Of a stretch of 41,474 nt of DNA, positions 8,165-16,693 are shown in pieces. Below the pieces are notes generated by a model. It made no database searches, was not told the origin of the DNA, and saw only the letters and a program-made list of their open reading frames with translations. How positions within the stretch are numbered: position 1 is the first letter of the stretch; every line of letters starts with the position of its first letter. Origin of the DNA: JAYWIG01 sp043789035 (GTDB taxonomy: Bacteria > Pseudomonadota > Gammaproteobacteria > Burkholderiales > Burkholderiaceae_E); NCBI GenBank assembly GCA_043789035.1, contig JAYWIG010000233.1:1-41474 (forward strand). The letters are read 5' to 3'. The position numbers and the translations under genes are program-made.

Positions 8165-8521
8165 ATGCCCAATCCTAGAATTCGCCGCTACACTCGTCAC
8201 GGTACCTTACTGCAGCTTGTTGCACTCGAAACAACAGCTCGCTTAGGGAGCTGCTCAAAAGCTGCTGAAGCACTGCATTTGTCGCAACCAGCAATTTCAA
8301 TGATGAATAAAAAGCTTTCCGAAGCTGTCGGCATTCCATTACTACAATCGAATAAAAAACGCCTTGAAGCCACCGCTGCTGGTGAAGAAATGATTAGAGT
8401 GGCCAAGGAAGTGCTCGAATTACTCGAGGCTCTCGAACAAAAACTAGCCCCTTTACGAGACTTGCCACCACTGAGGAAGGAGCGACTTCACTTGCTTGCT
8501 AGCGAATCTATCATCCAATAA
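8165..8521 (+). CDS. LysR-type HTH domain fragment lacking the effector domain
   Basis: The 118-residue product has a complete LysR winged helix-turn-helix (about residues 12-70; AEALHLSQPAISMMNKKL is the recognition region), followed by the linker helix (EEMIRVAKEVLELLEALEQKL). It most resembles CbbR-like regulators in its RHGTLLQL opening. Full LysR proteins are about 300 residues, so the effector-binding domain is absent. Family similarity ends near residue 98. From 8453 onward the frame reads antisense through the 3' end of the helicase gene, and the last ~20 residues look accidental. It may be a truncated remnant or a small DNA-binding protein able to dimerise through the linker helix. 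It lies directly behind the Mn2+-type riboswitch, and no Shine-Dalgarno is visible. Confidence 0.6.
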   Translation: MPNPRIRRYTRHGTLLQLVALETTARLGSCSKAAEALHLSQPAISMMNKKLSEAVGIPLLQSNKKRLEATAAGEEMIRVAKEVLELLEALEQKLAPLRDLPPLRKERLHLLASESIIQ

Positions 8522-10711
8522 AAATAGTACCCCTCGGTCGCTTGTTGAACGAATAACTCGGCCAGCCGCCTGCACAACTTTTTGCAAGCCTGGGTAGAGG
8601 TAAATGTACTCATAGCCATTGCCCAATAGCGTATCCAGTCGGAGCCTCATTTCATCATTAATCCGATTGAACTGCGGCAAGCCAAGCGTTGCGATAAATG
8701 CACCAATTAATCGCCCCCCAGTTAAGTCGATGCCCTCACTAAAAGCACCGCCCAAAACCGCAAACCCAATACCTTGGCTTTGTTCAGTGAAGCGTTCAAG
8801 AAACACCTCCCGATCGCCCTCACTCATGCCTCGCGTCTGCGCCCAAACTGGAACACTAGGGTGAGTTATCGCCATTCGATTGCTAGCCTGCTGCAGGTAG
8901 TCAAAACTACTAAAGAACGCTAAATAATTGCCAGGCAGTGTTTGGTACTGCTGCGCAATAGTCTTTACGAGTAGGCTAAGTGATTTTTCGCGATCTTTAA
9001 AGCGGGTAGAAATATTTGGGGTTATCTGAACCTTTAATTGATCGAAGCTAAACGGTGAGATGACATCGATTTCAACGGTATTTTCTCGCAAACCCAGCAA
9101 GGCCTTGTAAGCGTGAGTTGGATTCAGGGTGGCCGAAAACAGAGATACGGAATAAGCGGCTTCGAAACGAGTACGCAACATGGGTGCAGGCAATACGTTA
9201 TGAACACGCAAGCGCCAATCTTTAGTTTGCTCTAGATTAGCTTCGAGAAAAAAATGCTGATCGAACAGCACGAGTACTTTTTGAAAGTGTAGGCCTTGGA
9301 GAAAGAAAGCTTGCATGGCTGGGTTCTCGATGGCTTGGTTTATCGTATCGTCAGCCAGCACGGTACTAATTGCCGCTAGCAATTTATCGAGCGCCACGAC
9401 CATTTTTTCTGGCACTTCGGTAATGATGGCAATGGATTCTGTTTGCTCTTTAAAGAGTTTTCGCCACGCTCTTCGAAAACGATCGACGTCTTTTTTTAGC
9501 GAATCTGGCATCTCACTGACCAAAGCTCTAAGGTTTTGATCGGATAACTCTGCGCTATACATCGCCCTCGCGCGGTCTGGCAAGTTATGGGCTTCGTCGA
9601 CTAATAGGTGAACTTTCCACTGATTGTTGACGGTGAGTGCGTACAACATGGCGTTGAGATCAAAGTAATAGTTGTAATCACACACGACAACGTCAACCCA
9701 GCGCACCATTTCTTGGCTTAAGTAATACGGGCAAACGCCATGCGCGGTTGCCACCTCATGTGTCACTTCTTTGGTAAGTATAGGTTGCATGATTGCAGTC
9801 TCGCGTGCTGCGGGTAATTTATCGTAGAACCCTTTTGCCAAGGGGCAAGACTCACCATGGCAAGCCTTATCGGGGTGTAGGCAAGACTTTTCCTTTGCGA
9901 CCAGTTCAAGTGTTCTGATCTCCGCACTATCGCCCCTCAAGCTTTCAAGCGCTGAAAGCGCCATGGCTCGGCCAGACGTTTTCGCGGTAAGATAAAAAAT
10001 CTTATGCGGTTCCTTGGTGCCCGACTTTAATACGGGGAACAAGGTACCTATAGTTTTGCCGATACCAGTCGGGGCTTGCACGATCAAGGATCGACCATGC
10101 GTCGCGGCTTTAAAAACTGATTCGGCCAATACACGTTGGCCCGCGTGCAACTCTGCAAATGGGAAGCTAACTTGGTCGGCGAAAATCTTATGGGCCAGTT
10201 GATGCGCAAGCTCTTTTGTCGCCCATGCAAGAAAGACAGAGCAAAGCACCTCGAAATGCGCTCTTAGCTCTTGTGCGGAGTGCCTTTCGACTAGCAATGT
10301 TTCTGTTTCAGTATCAATTGAAAAATACACCAAAGCCACGTTCATTTCGCTTAAGCCTAGCTCTAGGCACATTAACCACGCATATACCTTGGCTTGGGCC
10401 CAATGTAGAGCCCTATGCGAAGCAGCAAGATTTTCGACATATCCTCGGTAGGTTTTAACCTCTTCTAGTTGGTTTAAATCAGGATCATAACCGTCGGCTC
10501 TGCCCTTTACTTCTAGGTGTTCGAAGCTGCCTTTTAAGGTAATCTCGGATTGATACGGCGTTTGACGATTTTTAGCAACCAGTGTGTGCCCTAAAATACC
10601 CTCTTGGGCCGTTGGGGACGGTGTAAAGCGCAAGTCAAGATCGCCGCGTTTAGCGGCGAATTCACACAGCGCGCGAACCGTGACTGAGTAGGTGGATTTA
10701 GGTAGCGACAT
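8453..10711 (-). CDS. DinG/XPD-type DNA helicase with N-terminal Cas4/RecB-like nuclease
   Basis: Residues about 1-165 of 752 form a PD-(D/E)xK nuclease: GRADGYD supplies the Asp (D73), LEEVK the E84-x-K86 pair, and QAKVY (Q106, Y110) the QxxxY motif typical of Cas4/AddB-like nucleases. The rest is an SF2 Rad3/XPD helicase with Walker A APTGIGKT (213-220) and Walker B LLVDEAHN. Four cysteines for the family's 4Fe-4S cluster lie between them (SCLHP, ACHGESC, GVCPYY). The C-terminal motif VVQAAGRVIRS is motif VI. The family unwinds DNA 5'-3'. A nuclease-helicase chain of this sort is found in various Proteobacteria and is thought to act in DNA repair; its precise job is not established. It is divergent from the EEP gene by 104 bp. 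Confidence 0.88.
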   Translation of the reverse strand: MSLPKSTYSVTVRALCEFAAKRGDLDLRFTPSPTAQEGILGHTLVAKNRQTPYQSEITLKGSFEHLEVKGRADGYDPDLNQLEEVKTYRGYVENLAASHRALHWAQAKVYAWLMCLELGLSEMNVALVYFSIDTETETLLVERHSAQELRAHFEVLCSVFLAWATKELAHQLAHKIFADQVSFPFAELHAGQRVLAESVFKAATHGRSLIVQAPTGIGKTIGTLFPVLKSGTKEPHKIFYLTAKTSGRAMALSALESLRGDSAEIRTLELVAKEKSCLHPDKACHGESCPLAKGFYDKLPAARETAIMQPILTKEVTHEVATAHGVCPYYLSQEMVRWVDVVVCDYNYYFDLNAMLYALTVNNQWKVHLLVDEAHNLPDRARAMYSAELSDQNLRALVSEMPDSLKKDVDRFRRAWRKLFKEQTESIAIITEVPEKMVVALDKLLAAISTVLADDTINQAIENPAMQAFFLQGLHFQKVLVLFDQHFFLEANLEQTKDWRLRVHNVLPAPMLRTRFEAAYSVSLFSATLNPTHAYKALLGLRENTVEIDVISPFSFDQLKVQITPNISTRFKDREKSLSLLVKTIAQQYQTLPGNYLAFFSSFDYLQQASNRMAITHPSVPVWAQTRGMSEGDREVFLERFTEQSQGIGFAVLGGAFSEGIDLTGGRLIGAFIATLGLPQFNRINDEMRLRLDTLLGNGYEYIYLYPGLQKVVQAAGRVIRSTSDRGVLFLLDDRFASKQVKSLLPQWWQVS

Positions 10712-10815
10712 TCAGCCAACAGATAGCAGGTTGCTCTATGTTACTCGCTAGCACCATTGTCTTAACCCTGTGGCTAGCTTTTAGTCTCGGCTAAAACCCG
10801 ATAACCTTAGCCGTT

Positions 10816-11988
10816 ATGAATTTACCACTACTTCGCACTTTTGGATGCTTTCTGCTTTTAGCTTTGTTAACCCAGAATAAGGCGCTTGCTCTAGACATAA
10901 CGACTTGGAACTTGCAACACATGATGTCGCCCGCTATCTTTGATGAATGGGCCACGTTTTGCAAAAAATATGATTGGGATGAAGATAAAGTTAAAGCCGC
11001 AGGTATTGATAAACCCAAACGTTTAACTTATTGCAACGCCCATAACGGCCTGCTTTTTCCGACGACTATTCCAGAGTCCAAGCCTTTGCAAAGTCGCGCA
11101 GCTTTTGCGGAAAAAGTTGCCGCTTTGGTTAAGCGTCGAGAGGAGCTCAACTCCGACATTTTTGCCCTGCAAGAAGTTAGTGAAGAAGGCGCTGTTGCGA
11201 GCATTTTTCCACCAACCAAATGGCACATTATTGCGAGCAAAGCCGACATTTCCCAGAACATCGCGTTCGCAATACGAAAAGATTCCGGCATCAAAATAAT
11301 TAGCTCAAAGCAAATCGATGAGCTTGCCCAAGAAGACGAAGGCGGGCGCAGAGTACGACCCGGCTTGCAACTCATTGTGGAGGTAAACGGCAAGCGCCTT
11401 GCATTGCTTAACGTTCACTTGAAAGCTGCTTGTCGAGGCCAACCAATTAGCGAACCGACTCGCCCAGGCTACGCCGACAACAAACGCTGGCGAGAAATTC
11501 AGCAAGGTTGTTCAGTTATGCGAAAACAAGTGCCACATTTAGAAAACTGGATAGAAACTCAAGCCAGAGCCAAGATGCTCTTTATGATCTTAGGCGATTG
11601 GAATCGCGACTTCAAACGAGACTTGCCCCTCCCTGCACGATTAGATTCTGACGAAAGCCCGCAGTTACCTCTAACCGCTGCGACCCGCATAGGCAGCATG
11701 CTGAAAGAAATTTCCGACAATGAACCGGAAGGCGCTTGGGTTGGTTTGATTGCCCAAAGCCTAAAGGCAAGAAAAAAGGAAATGAAAGGGCCGGATCAGA
11801 AGAGTGCAGAAAAAGTCTGCCATCAAGGCATCGACCATTTCGCTATTTCAGATTCGATCTTGAAACTGTTGGCGATTGATCGAAAATCGCTCAAAGCAAC
11901 CGGGTCAGACTATGGCGACGAAGCCTATGGCATTGACAAGGCAATGCCGTCTGATCATTGCCCTATCACCTTAAGACTCCCCTTTTAA
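10816..11988 (+). CDS. Secreted endonuclease/exonuclease/phosphatase (EEP) family protein
   Basis: This 390-residue protein begins with a cleavable signal peptide (basic start, hydrophobic LLRTFGCFLLLALL, likely cut after NKALA), so it acts outside the cytoplasm. The mature part has the EEP fold: ITTWNLQHM supplies the metal-binding Asn, FALQEVSEEG the catalytic Glu, LLNVHLKAACRG a later strand, ILGDWNRDF the GDxN motif, and SDHCPITLRLPF the terminal SDH catalytic triad. Typical activities are DNA/RNA cleavage or phosphodiester hydrolysis. The substrate is unknown; a nuclease scavenging extracellular DNA is one possibility. No Shine-Dalgarno is visible. It converges on the CoA-hydrolase gene with 18 bp between stops. 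Confidence 0.82.
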   Translation: MNLPLLRTFGCFLLLALLTQNKALALDITTWNLQHMMSPAIFDEWATFCKKYDWDEDKVKAAGIDKPKRLTYCNAHNGLLFPTTIPESKPLQSRAAFAEKVAALVKRREELNSDIFALQEVSEEGAVASIFPPTKWHIIASKADISQNIAFAIRKDSGIKIISSKQIDELAQEDEGGRRVRPGLQLIVEVNGKRLALLNVHLKAACRGQPISEPTRPGYADNKRWREIQQGCSVMRKQVPHLENWIETQARAKMLFMILGDWNRDFKRDLPLPARLDSDESPQLPLTAATRIGSMLKEISDNEPEGAWVGLIAQSLKARKKEMKGPDQKSAEKVCHQGIDHFAISDSILKLLAIDRKSLKATGSDYGDEAYGIDKAMPSDHCPITLRLPF

Positions 11989-12006
11989 CTCGCCTTATAA
12001 CTTGCC

Positions 12007-13110
12007 TTAAAGCTTGAAATGACCTTCAACTAGCTCATCGCTGACATCAGCAAAACTTGCCGGTGACCATTGCGGCTTTTTGTCTTTATCAATCAGCAAG
12101 GCACGCACACCTTCTGGAAAATCATGGTGGCGTTGATATTGTTTAGCTAACACTAAATCAAGTTTTAGAACCTCTTCAATCGACAAGTTTTTGCAACGCT
12201 GCAAATACCCCAAGGTAACTTTCGCTGCCGTTGGTGAGCCGTTAACGAGGTTCTTTGCCATAGGTTCAAAAAACGGATCTTCTGCAGCCGCAGCAACTAA
12301 GGCATCACGAATTTTCTCAACCGAGGATTGTTTAGTAATAAAGCGAATCGCATCATAGTATTGGCGTAGATTCGACAGTGGTAAGCCTAAGTGATACTTC
12401 CGATGTAGCGTTAACAAGCAATCGGTAAGAATCTCTCGATTGCTTGCAGCATTCGATGTCCATGGCAGCGCTTTTACTTTCGCCCATAACACCTCGTTTT
12501 CTTCTTGCGGCACAAAGTAATCGGCTAACTCCGCAAATAACGCATCGGCCTCGTTAACAATCATTCCGGTGAGGGCCATTAAAGTACCTGCCCCGCCAGG
12601 CACGCGATTCAAAAAGTAACCCCCGCCAACATCGGGAAACAGGCCAATGTGAATCTCAGGCATGGCGATTTTCGAGCGATCAGAAACAATTCTATGGCTA
12701 GCGCCAGCGACCAAGCCCATGCCGCCCCCCATACAAACGCCATGGCTGTAAGAAATAAGAGGTTTTGGGTATTTGTGAATGAGTAAATCAAGCTCATACT
12801 CAACCGTAAAGAACAGATCGCCGTAGACAAATCTTTCAGCGCTCGACGCCAACTCAGATCTCACATGTCGAATCACTTGCGCAACATCGCCACCGGCGCT
12901 AAAGCCTTTTTCTCCACCGCCTTTTAAAACAACCGTTGCAATGCTGGAATCCGCTGCCCATTGCCGAAGTTGCTTCAGTAGTAACTCGCACATCTCCAAA
13001 GTAATGGCATTAAGCTGTTTAGGGCGATTTAATGTGGCAACGCCGATATTGATATCGCTTGAGGCCGTCGGCCATAGCTCGAATAAAACGGGAGATTCTG
13101 GAGAATTCAT
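12007..13110 (-). CDS. 3-hydroxyisobutyryl-CoA hydrolase / enoyl-CoA hydratase family
   Basis: This 367-residue crotonase-fold enzyme has the length and sequence style of 3-hydroxyisobutyryl-CoA hydrolase, a step in valine catabolism that frees 3-hydroxyisobutyrate from CoA. The oxyanion-hole segments are GGGEKGFSAGGDV and HGVCMGGGMGL. The catalytic acidic pair sits in MPEIHIGLFPDVGGGYFL. The C-terminal extension of about 100 residues separates this group from simple enoyl-CoA hydratases. It is the last gene of the minus-strand set parE-parC-metallohydrolase-this gene and starts 10 bp after the metallohydrolase stop. Activity on other 3-hydroxyacyl-CoA esters is possible. Confidence 0.85.
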   Translation of the reverse strand: MNSPESPVLFELWPTASSDINIGVATLNRPKQLNAITLEMCELLLKQLRQWAADSSIATVVLKGGGEKGFSAGGDVAQVIRHVRSELASSAERFVYGDLFFTVEYELDLLIHKYPKPLISYSHGVCMGGGMGLVAGASHRIVSDRSKIAMPEIHIGLFPDVGGGYFLNRVPGGAGTLMALTGMIVNEADALFAELADYFVPQEENEVLWAKVKALPWTSNAASNREILTDCLLTLHRKYHLGLPLSNLRQYYDAIRFITKQSSVEKIRDALVAAAAEDPFFEPMAKNLVNGSPTAAKVTLGYLQRCKNLSIEEVLKLDLVLAKQYQRHHDFPEGVRALLIDKDKKPQWSPASFADVSDELVEGHFKL

Positions 13111-13120
13111 AGATTAATCA

Positions 13121-14242
13121 TTATTTAAAGAATCGAGTTTCGCCATGCTTAAACATAACAAAGTCGGTTGACGGTACTGCCGCTTTTACCAGTGCTTTGG
13201 GTAGGTCGACAAGCGGTTGATCTAAAGATTCATCGGTTAACTCAAACGTTCCCCAATGTATACCTAGAGACCATTTCGATTTCACATCCTTATGAATTTG
13301 CACTGCTTCGTCCGGGTTCACGTGTTGATCTTGCATAAACCATCTTGGCTCATAAGCGCCCACCGGAATCAGCGAGAAATCAAAGCCATTGAAACGAGCA
13401 CCAATATCTTGAAAATCTTTCGATATTCCGGTGTCGCCAGCAAAGTAAAGAGAACGCCCTGAGTTGTTCGCAGTGGCTTTCTCTTTAATCACCCAGCCAC
13501 CCCACAAAGAGGCATTCTTATCGAATGGGCTGCGAGAGCTCCAGTGTTGAGCAGGGACAAAATGCAATTCAATGCCTAATAATGCCTTGGTATTCCACCA
13601 GTCAAAACGCTCGACATTGGTGATGCCCAAATCTTTAAACCAAGCATCGACTCCCAAAGGCACTGCGAAAATCGGCGGCCCACCTGCTTGAGCTTGCAAT
13701 GCTTTCACCGTCTCGGTATCTAAATGATCATAGTGGTTATGTGAGATGACTACCAAATCAATGCGAGGCAATTCCGCCAAATTTACCGACAAAGGAACTT
13801 TGCGCTTTGGCCCCATGAACTGAACAGCAAAGGTTCGCTCAGAGAAGTGCGGGTCAGTAAGTATATTCAAGCCGCCTATTTGAATCAGCACGGTTGCATG
13901 ACCAACCCAAGTAATGCTGATTTCTTTGCAGCGGCCCTCCTGCTTAAGCGCAGGCTCTGTGCAATTCGCTTTGAGTTGATCAAGCGGTGGTTTAACAGTC
14001 GGCACACCTGCATAACCTTGGAACAGTTGGTTAGGTACTTTGGGCACACCGCTTTTGAATGACTCCCACTGCCATTTCAATAACTCGCTCAACGGTTTGC
14101 CACCGGCTACACCGTAGTTATTCACAAAGCCAGTCGGCGTGTGATGCTTCAACTTGGAATCGTAATAAGGGTTTACCGTCGAACAACTCGTTAGTAGTGC
14201 TGCAAATCCAATCAATGCAGCAGCAATCAACTTTAAAGCCAT
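13121..14242 (-). CDS. MBL-fold metallohydrolase lipoprotein (UlaG/NAPE-PLD-like)
   Basis: The 373-residue product opens with a lipoprotein signal: a hydrophobic run, then LLTSC, so Cys20 would be lipidated and the protein anchored facing the periplasm. The rest is a metallo-beta-lactamase fold with HNHYDHLD as the HxHxDH zinc motif, FVPAQHW for the next His, GDTG for the bridging Asp, and a late His in LGIHWGTFEL. This architecture matches the NAPE-PLD-like branch, which hydrolyses phosphodiesters such as N-acylphosphatidylethanolamine; many bacterial members are uncharacterised. Its ATG overlaps the parC stop as TAATG, so it is translationally coupled to topoisomerase IV without an obvious functional link. 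Confidence 0.85.
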   Translation of the reverse strand: MALKLIAAALIGFAALLTSCSTVNPYYDSKLKHHTPTGFVNNYGVAGGKPLSELLKWQWESFKSGVPKVPNQLFQGYAGVPTVKPPLDQLKANCTEPALKQEGRCKEISITWVGHATVLIQIGGLNILTDPHFSERTFAVQFMGPKRKVPLSVNLAELPRIDLVVISHNHYDHLDTETVKALQAQAGGPPIFAVPLGVDAWFKDLGITNVERFDWWNTKALLGIELHFVPAQHWSSRSPFDKNASLWGGWVIKEKATANNSGRSLYFAGDTGISKDFQDIGARFNGFDFSLIPVGAYEPRWFMQDQHVNPDEAVQIHKDVKSKWSLGIHWGTFELTDESLDQPLVDLPKALVKAAVPSTDFVMFKHGETRFFK

Positions 14243-16680
14243 TAAGTAGCACCTTTCTCTGCACGAATTAAATAAAGCTGCGCATCTTTCACTCTAGGTT
14301 CTAGCAACTTGCCCTTGCGCGAACGCGCCCCCTCGTAACCGGCCAATTCACGCCGGGACATTTCTCTATCGATTTGTTTACCGCCGCGCCCTGCACCATT
14401 AATCGCAACCCCAGTTTGATAAACGATGGCTTGCGCAAGTTTCTCGCCTTTATCTAGGCCCATGAAAATAACGCCTCGGCCACCATTCTTAAGAACCTTG
14501 GCTTGAATTAATTCAAACACCAAAGCCTTGCCGTCGGCACTCACGCAAAGAATGCGATCCATGCCTTGCTTAAACACACTGGGGCGCAATGGCACATCGT
14601 CTTTATCGAGTGTTATAAATTGCTTGCCAGCCTTCATGCGGCTTTGCAAATCCTTCGCCTGGCATAGCAAGCCTAATCCGCTTTGCGTGCTCAGCATAAC
14701 GCCATCATCGTTGCTCGCGGCGAATACATGATCGATTCGAACTCCGGCTTCAAGTTCGAAAAAGCTCGTGATTGGCGCACCGTCACCACGGGCCGATGGC
14801 AGGCCAGTAATCGCAACCGACAATACCTTGCCATTGGTGGCTAAGGCATACAGAGTGTCCGTGGTCATCACTTCAAATGCGCCAGCAAAACTATCGCCTG
14901 CTTTGAATTGGAATTGAGTCCAATCATGGCCATGGCCTTGACGGGCACGAACCCAACCACGCGCAGAGGCAATCACCGTGACGGGCTCTTCCACAATTTT
15001 TAAATAAACGCTGGCTTTCGCGGCAGCTTCCATTACCGTACGTCTATCGTCACCAAATGTTTTTGAGTCAGCCTCAACCTCTTTGATGATCTGGCGCTTC
15101 ATTGCGGCCGGACTATCCAACAGGTTCTGCAGGCCTTTTTGTTCTAACGCGAGCGCATCAAGTTCTTGCTGAATCTTGATGGTTTCTAAACGAGCTAACT
15201 GACGTAAGCGAATCTCTAGAATATCTTCAGCTTGGCGATCGCTAAGCTTGAAAGCTTCGATCAAGGCGGGCTTAGGCTCGTCGCTTTCACGAATAATGCG
15301 AATCACTTCGTCAATATTCAACAGAATAAGTTTTCTGCCTTCAAGAATGTGAATGCGGTCGTTTATTTTGCTTAAGCGATGCTCGCAACGACGGGTAACT
15401 GTCTTGAAGCGGAACTCACACCATTCACGCAAAATCATCATCAGATTTTTTTGCACTGGGCGGCCATCGATGCCAACCATGACCAAGTTCATCGGCACCG
15501 ACGTTTCAAGGCTAGTGTAGCTGAGCAATACGCTTAGCAATTCGCCCTGTTCAATACGCGAAGTTTTTGGTTCGAACACCAAGCGAACAGCGGCCTCTTT
15601 ACCCGACTCGTCACGCACTGCATCGAGCACGCTTAAAACAGTTTGCTTCAATTGCAGTTGATCTGGTGACAAGGCCTTCTTACCCATCTTAATTTTTGGG
15701 TTGGTCAGCTCTTCAATCTCCTCAAGCACTTTTTGTGATGACACACCGGCAGGCAATTCATTTACCACTAGCTGCCATTGCCCACGCGCCATTTCTTCAA
15801 TAGTGTAGCGGGCACGCATTTTCATCGAGCCGCGGCCGCTGGCGTAAATGTCGCGCAACTCGTTCGAGGTCGAAGTGATTTGGCCACCTCCAGGCATATC
15901 TGGGCCAGGTAGAACAGCGAGCACCTCTTCTAAAGTCGTTTTCTCGCTCTTGAGCAGCAACACGCAGGCTGCGGCAACTTCGCGTAAGTTATGCGAAGTA
16001 ATTTCGGTGGCCATGCCCACGGCGATACCGGATGCACCGTTAAGCAATACAAACGGCAAGCGCGCAGGCAGTAACGCGGGTTCTTTATGCGAACCGTCAT
16101 AGTTGTCAATGAAATCAACCGTGCCGTCATCGATTTCGTTGAGCAACAAACGGGCATGTTTCGTTAAGCGAGCTTCTGTGTAACGCATGGCAGCAGCGCC
16201 ATCGCCATCACGAGATCCAAAATTACCTTGGCCATCAATCAGCGGGTAACGCAGAGAAAAGTCTTGCGCCATGCGAACGAGTGCATCGTAGGCGGCTGTA
16301 TCACCATGCGGGTGGAACTTACCCAACACATCACCAACGACCCGAGCGCTTTTCACTGGCTTGGCAGTATCGGCGAGGCCCATCTCATTCATGGAATAGA
16401 GAATGCGGCGCTGCACCGGCTTTTGGCCGTCGCAAACATCGGGCAATGCGCGCCCTTTAACAACGCTTACGGCATATTCTAGATAGGCACGCTCAGCATA
16501 ATCCGCGAGAGTGATTGCGCCGTTAGGGTCATCCGGCGGAGTAGAGGCTACAGGTACAGTTGGCGGTGGTGGGGGCATCTCCGGTGGCGCTTGTGCTGGT
16601 GTGTGATCAGTGGGCAGCGCACCAAAATCGAGAGACAGATTTTTATCCGCATTCGTATCTGTATTTTTGTTCGTACTCAT
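14242..16680 (-). CDS. parC: DNA topoisomerase IV subunit A (ParC)
   Basis: This 812-residue protein is the DNA-cleavage subunit of topoisomerase IV, which decatenates daughter chromosomes together with ParE. The winged-helix/tower core starts near residue 55 (ITLADYAERAYLEYAVSVV). AAMRYTEARL carries the active-site Tyr. HPHGDTAAYDALVRM is the quinolone-determining region, with Thr and Asp at the two positions most often altered in resistance. The C-terminal pinwheel is present but shorter than that of GyrA, and no GyrA-box is seen. The first ~55 residues are an extra acidic/Pro-rich tail with a PPPPP run, probably disordered. The gene follows parE by 13 bp. Confidence 0.95.
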   Translation of the reverse strand: MSTNKNTDTNADKNLSLDFGALPTDHTPAQAPPEMPPPPPTVPVASTPPDDPNGAITLADYAERAYLEYAVSVVKGRALPDVCDGQKPVQRRILYSMNEMGLADTAKPVKSARVVGDVLGKFHPHGDTAAYDALVRMAQDFSLRYPLIDGQGNFGSRDGDGAAAMRYTEARLTKHARLLLNEIDDGTVDFIDNYDGSHKEPALLPARLPFVLLNGASGIAVGMATEITSHNLREVAAACVLLLKSEKTTLEEVLAVLPGPDMPGGGQITSTSNELRDIYASGRGSMKMRARYTIEEMARGQWQLVVNELPAGVSSQKVLEEIEELTNPKIKMGKKALSPDQLQLKQTVLSVLDAVRDESGKEAAVRLVFEPKTSRIEQGELLSVLLSYTSLETSVPMNLVMVGIDGRPVQKNLMMILREWCEFRFKTVTRRCEHRLSKINDRIHILEGRKLILLNIDEVIRIIRESDEPKPALIEAFKLSDRQAEDILEIRLRQLARLETIKIQQELDALALEQKGLQNLLDSPAAMKRQIIKEVEADSKTFGDDRRTVMEAAAKASVYLKIVEEPVTVIASARGWVRARQGHGHDWTQFQFKAGDSFAGAFEVMTTDTLYALATNGKVLSVAITGLPSARGDGAPITSFFELEAGVRIDHVFAASNDDGVMLSTQSGLGLLCQAKDLQSRMKAGKQFITLDKDDVPLRPSVFKQGMDRILCVSADGKALVFELIQAKVLKNGGRGVIFMGLDKGEKLAQAIVYQTGVAINGAGRGGKQIDREMSRRELAGYEGARSRKGKLLEPRVKDAQLYLIRAEKGAT

Positions 16681-16693
16681 AACTCGTTATCTC

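Noticed and set aside
10740..10790. Terminator in the gap between the helicase and EEP genes
   Set aside because: CTAGC/GCTAG with a short TTTT is present, but no transcript ends there on either strand, since both genes start from this gap.
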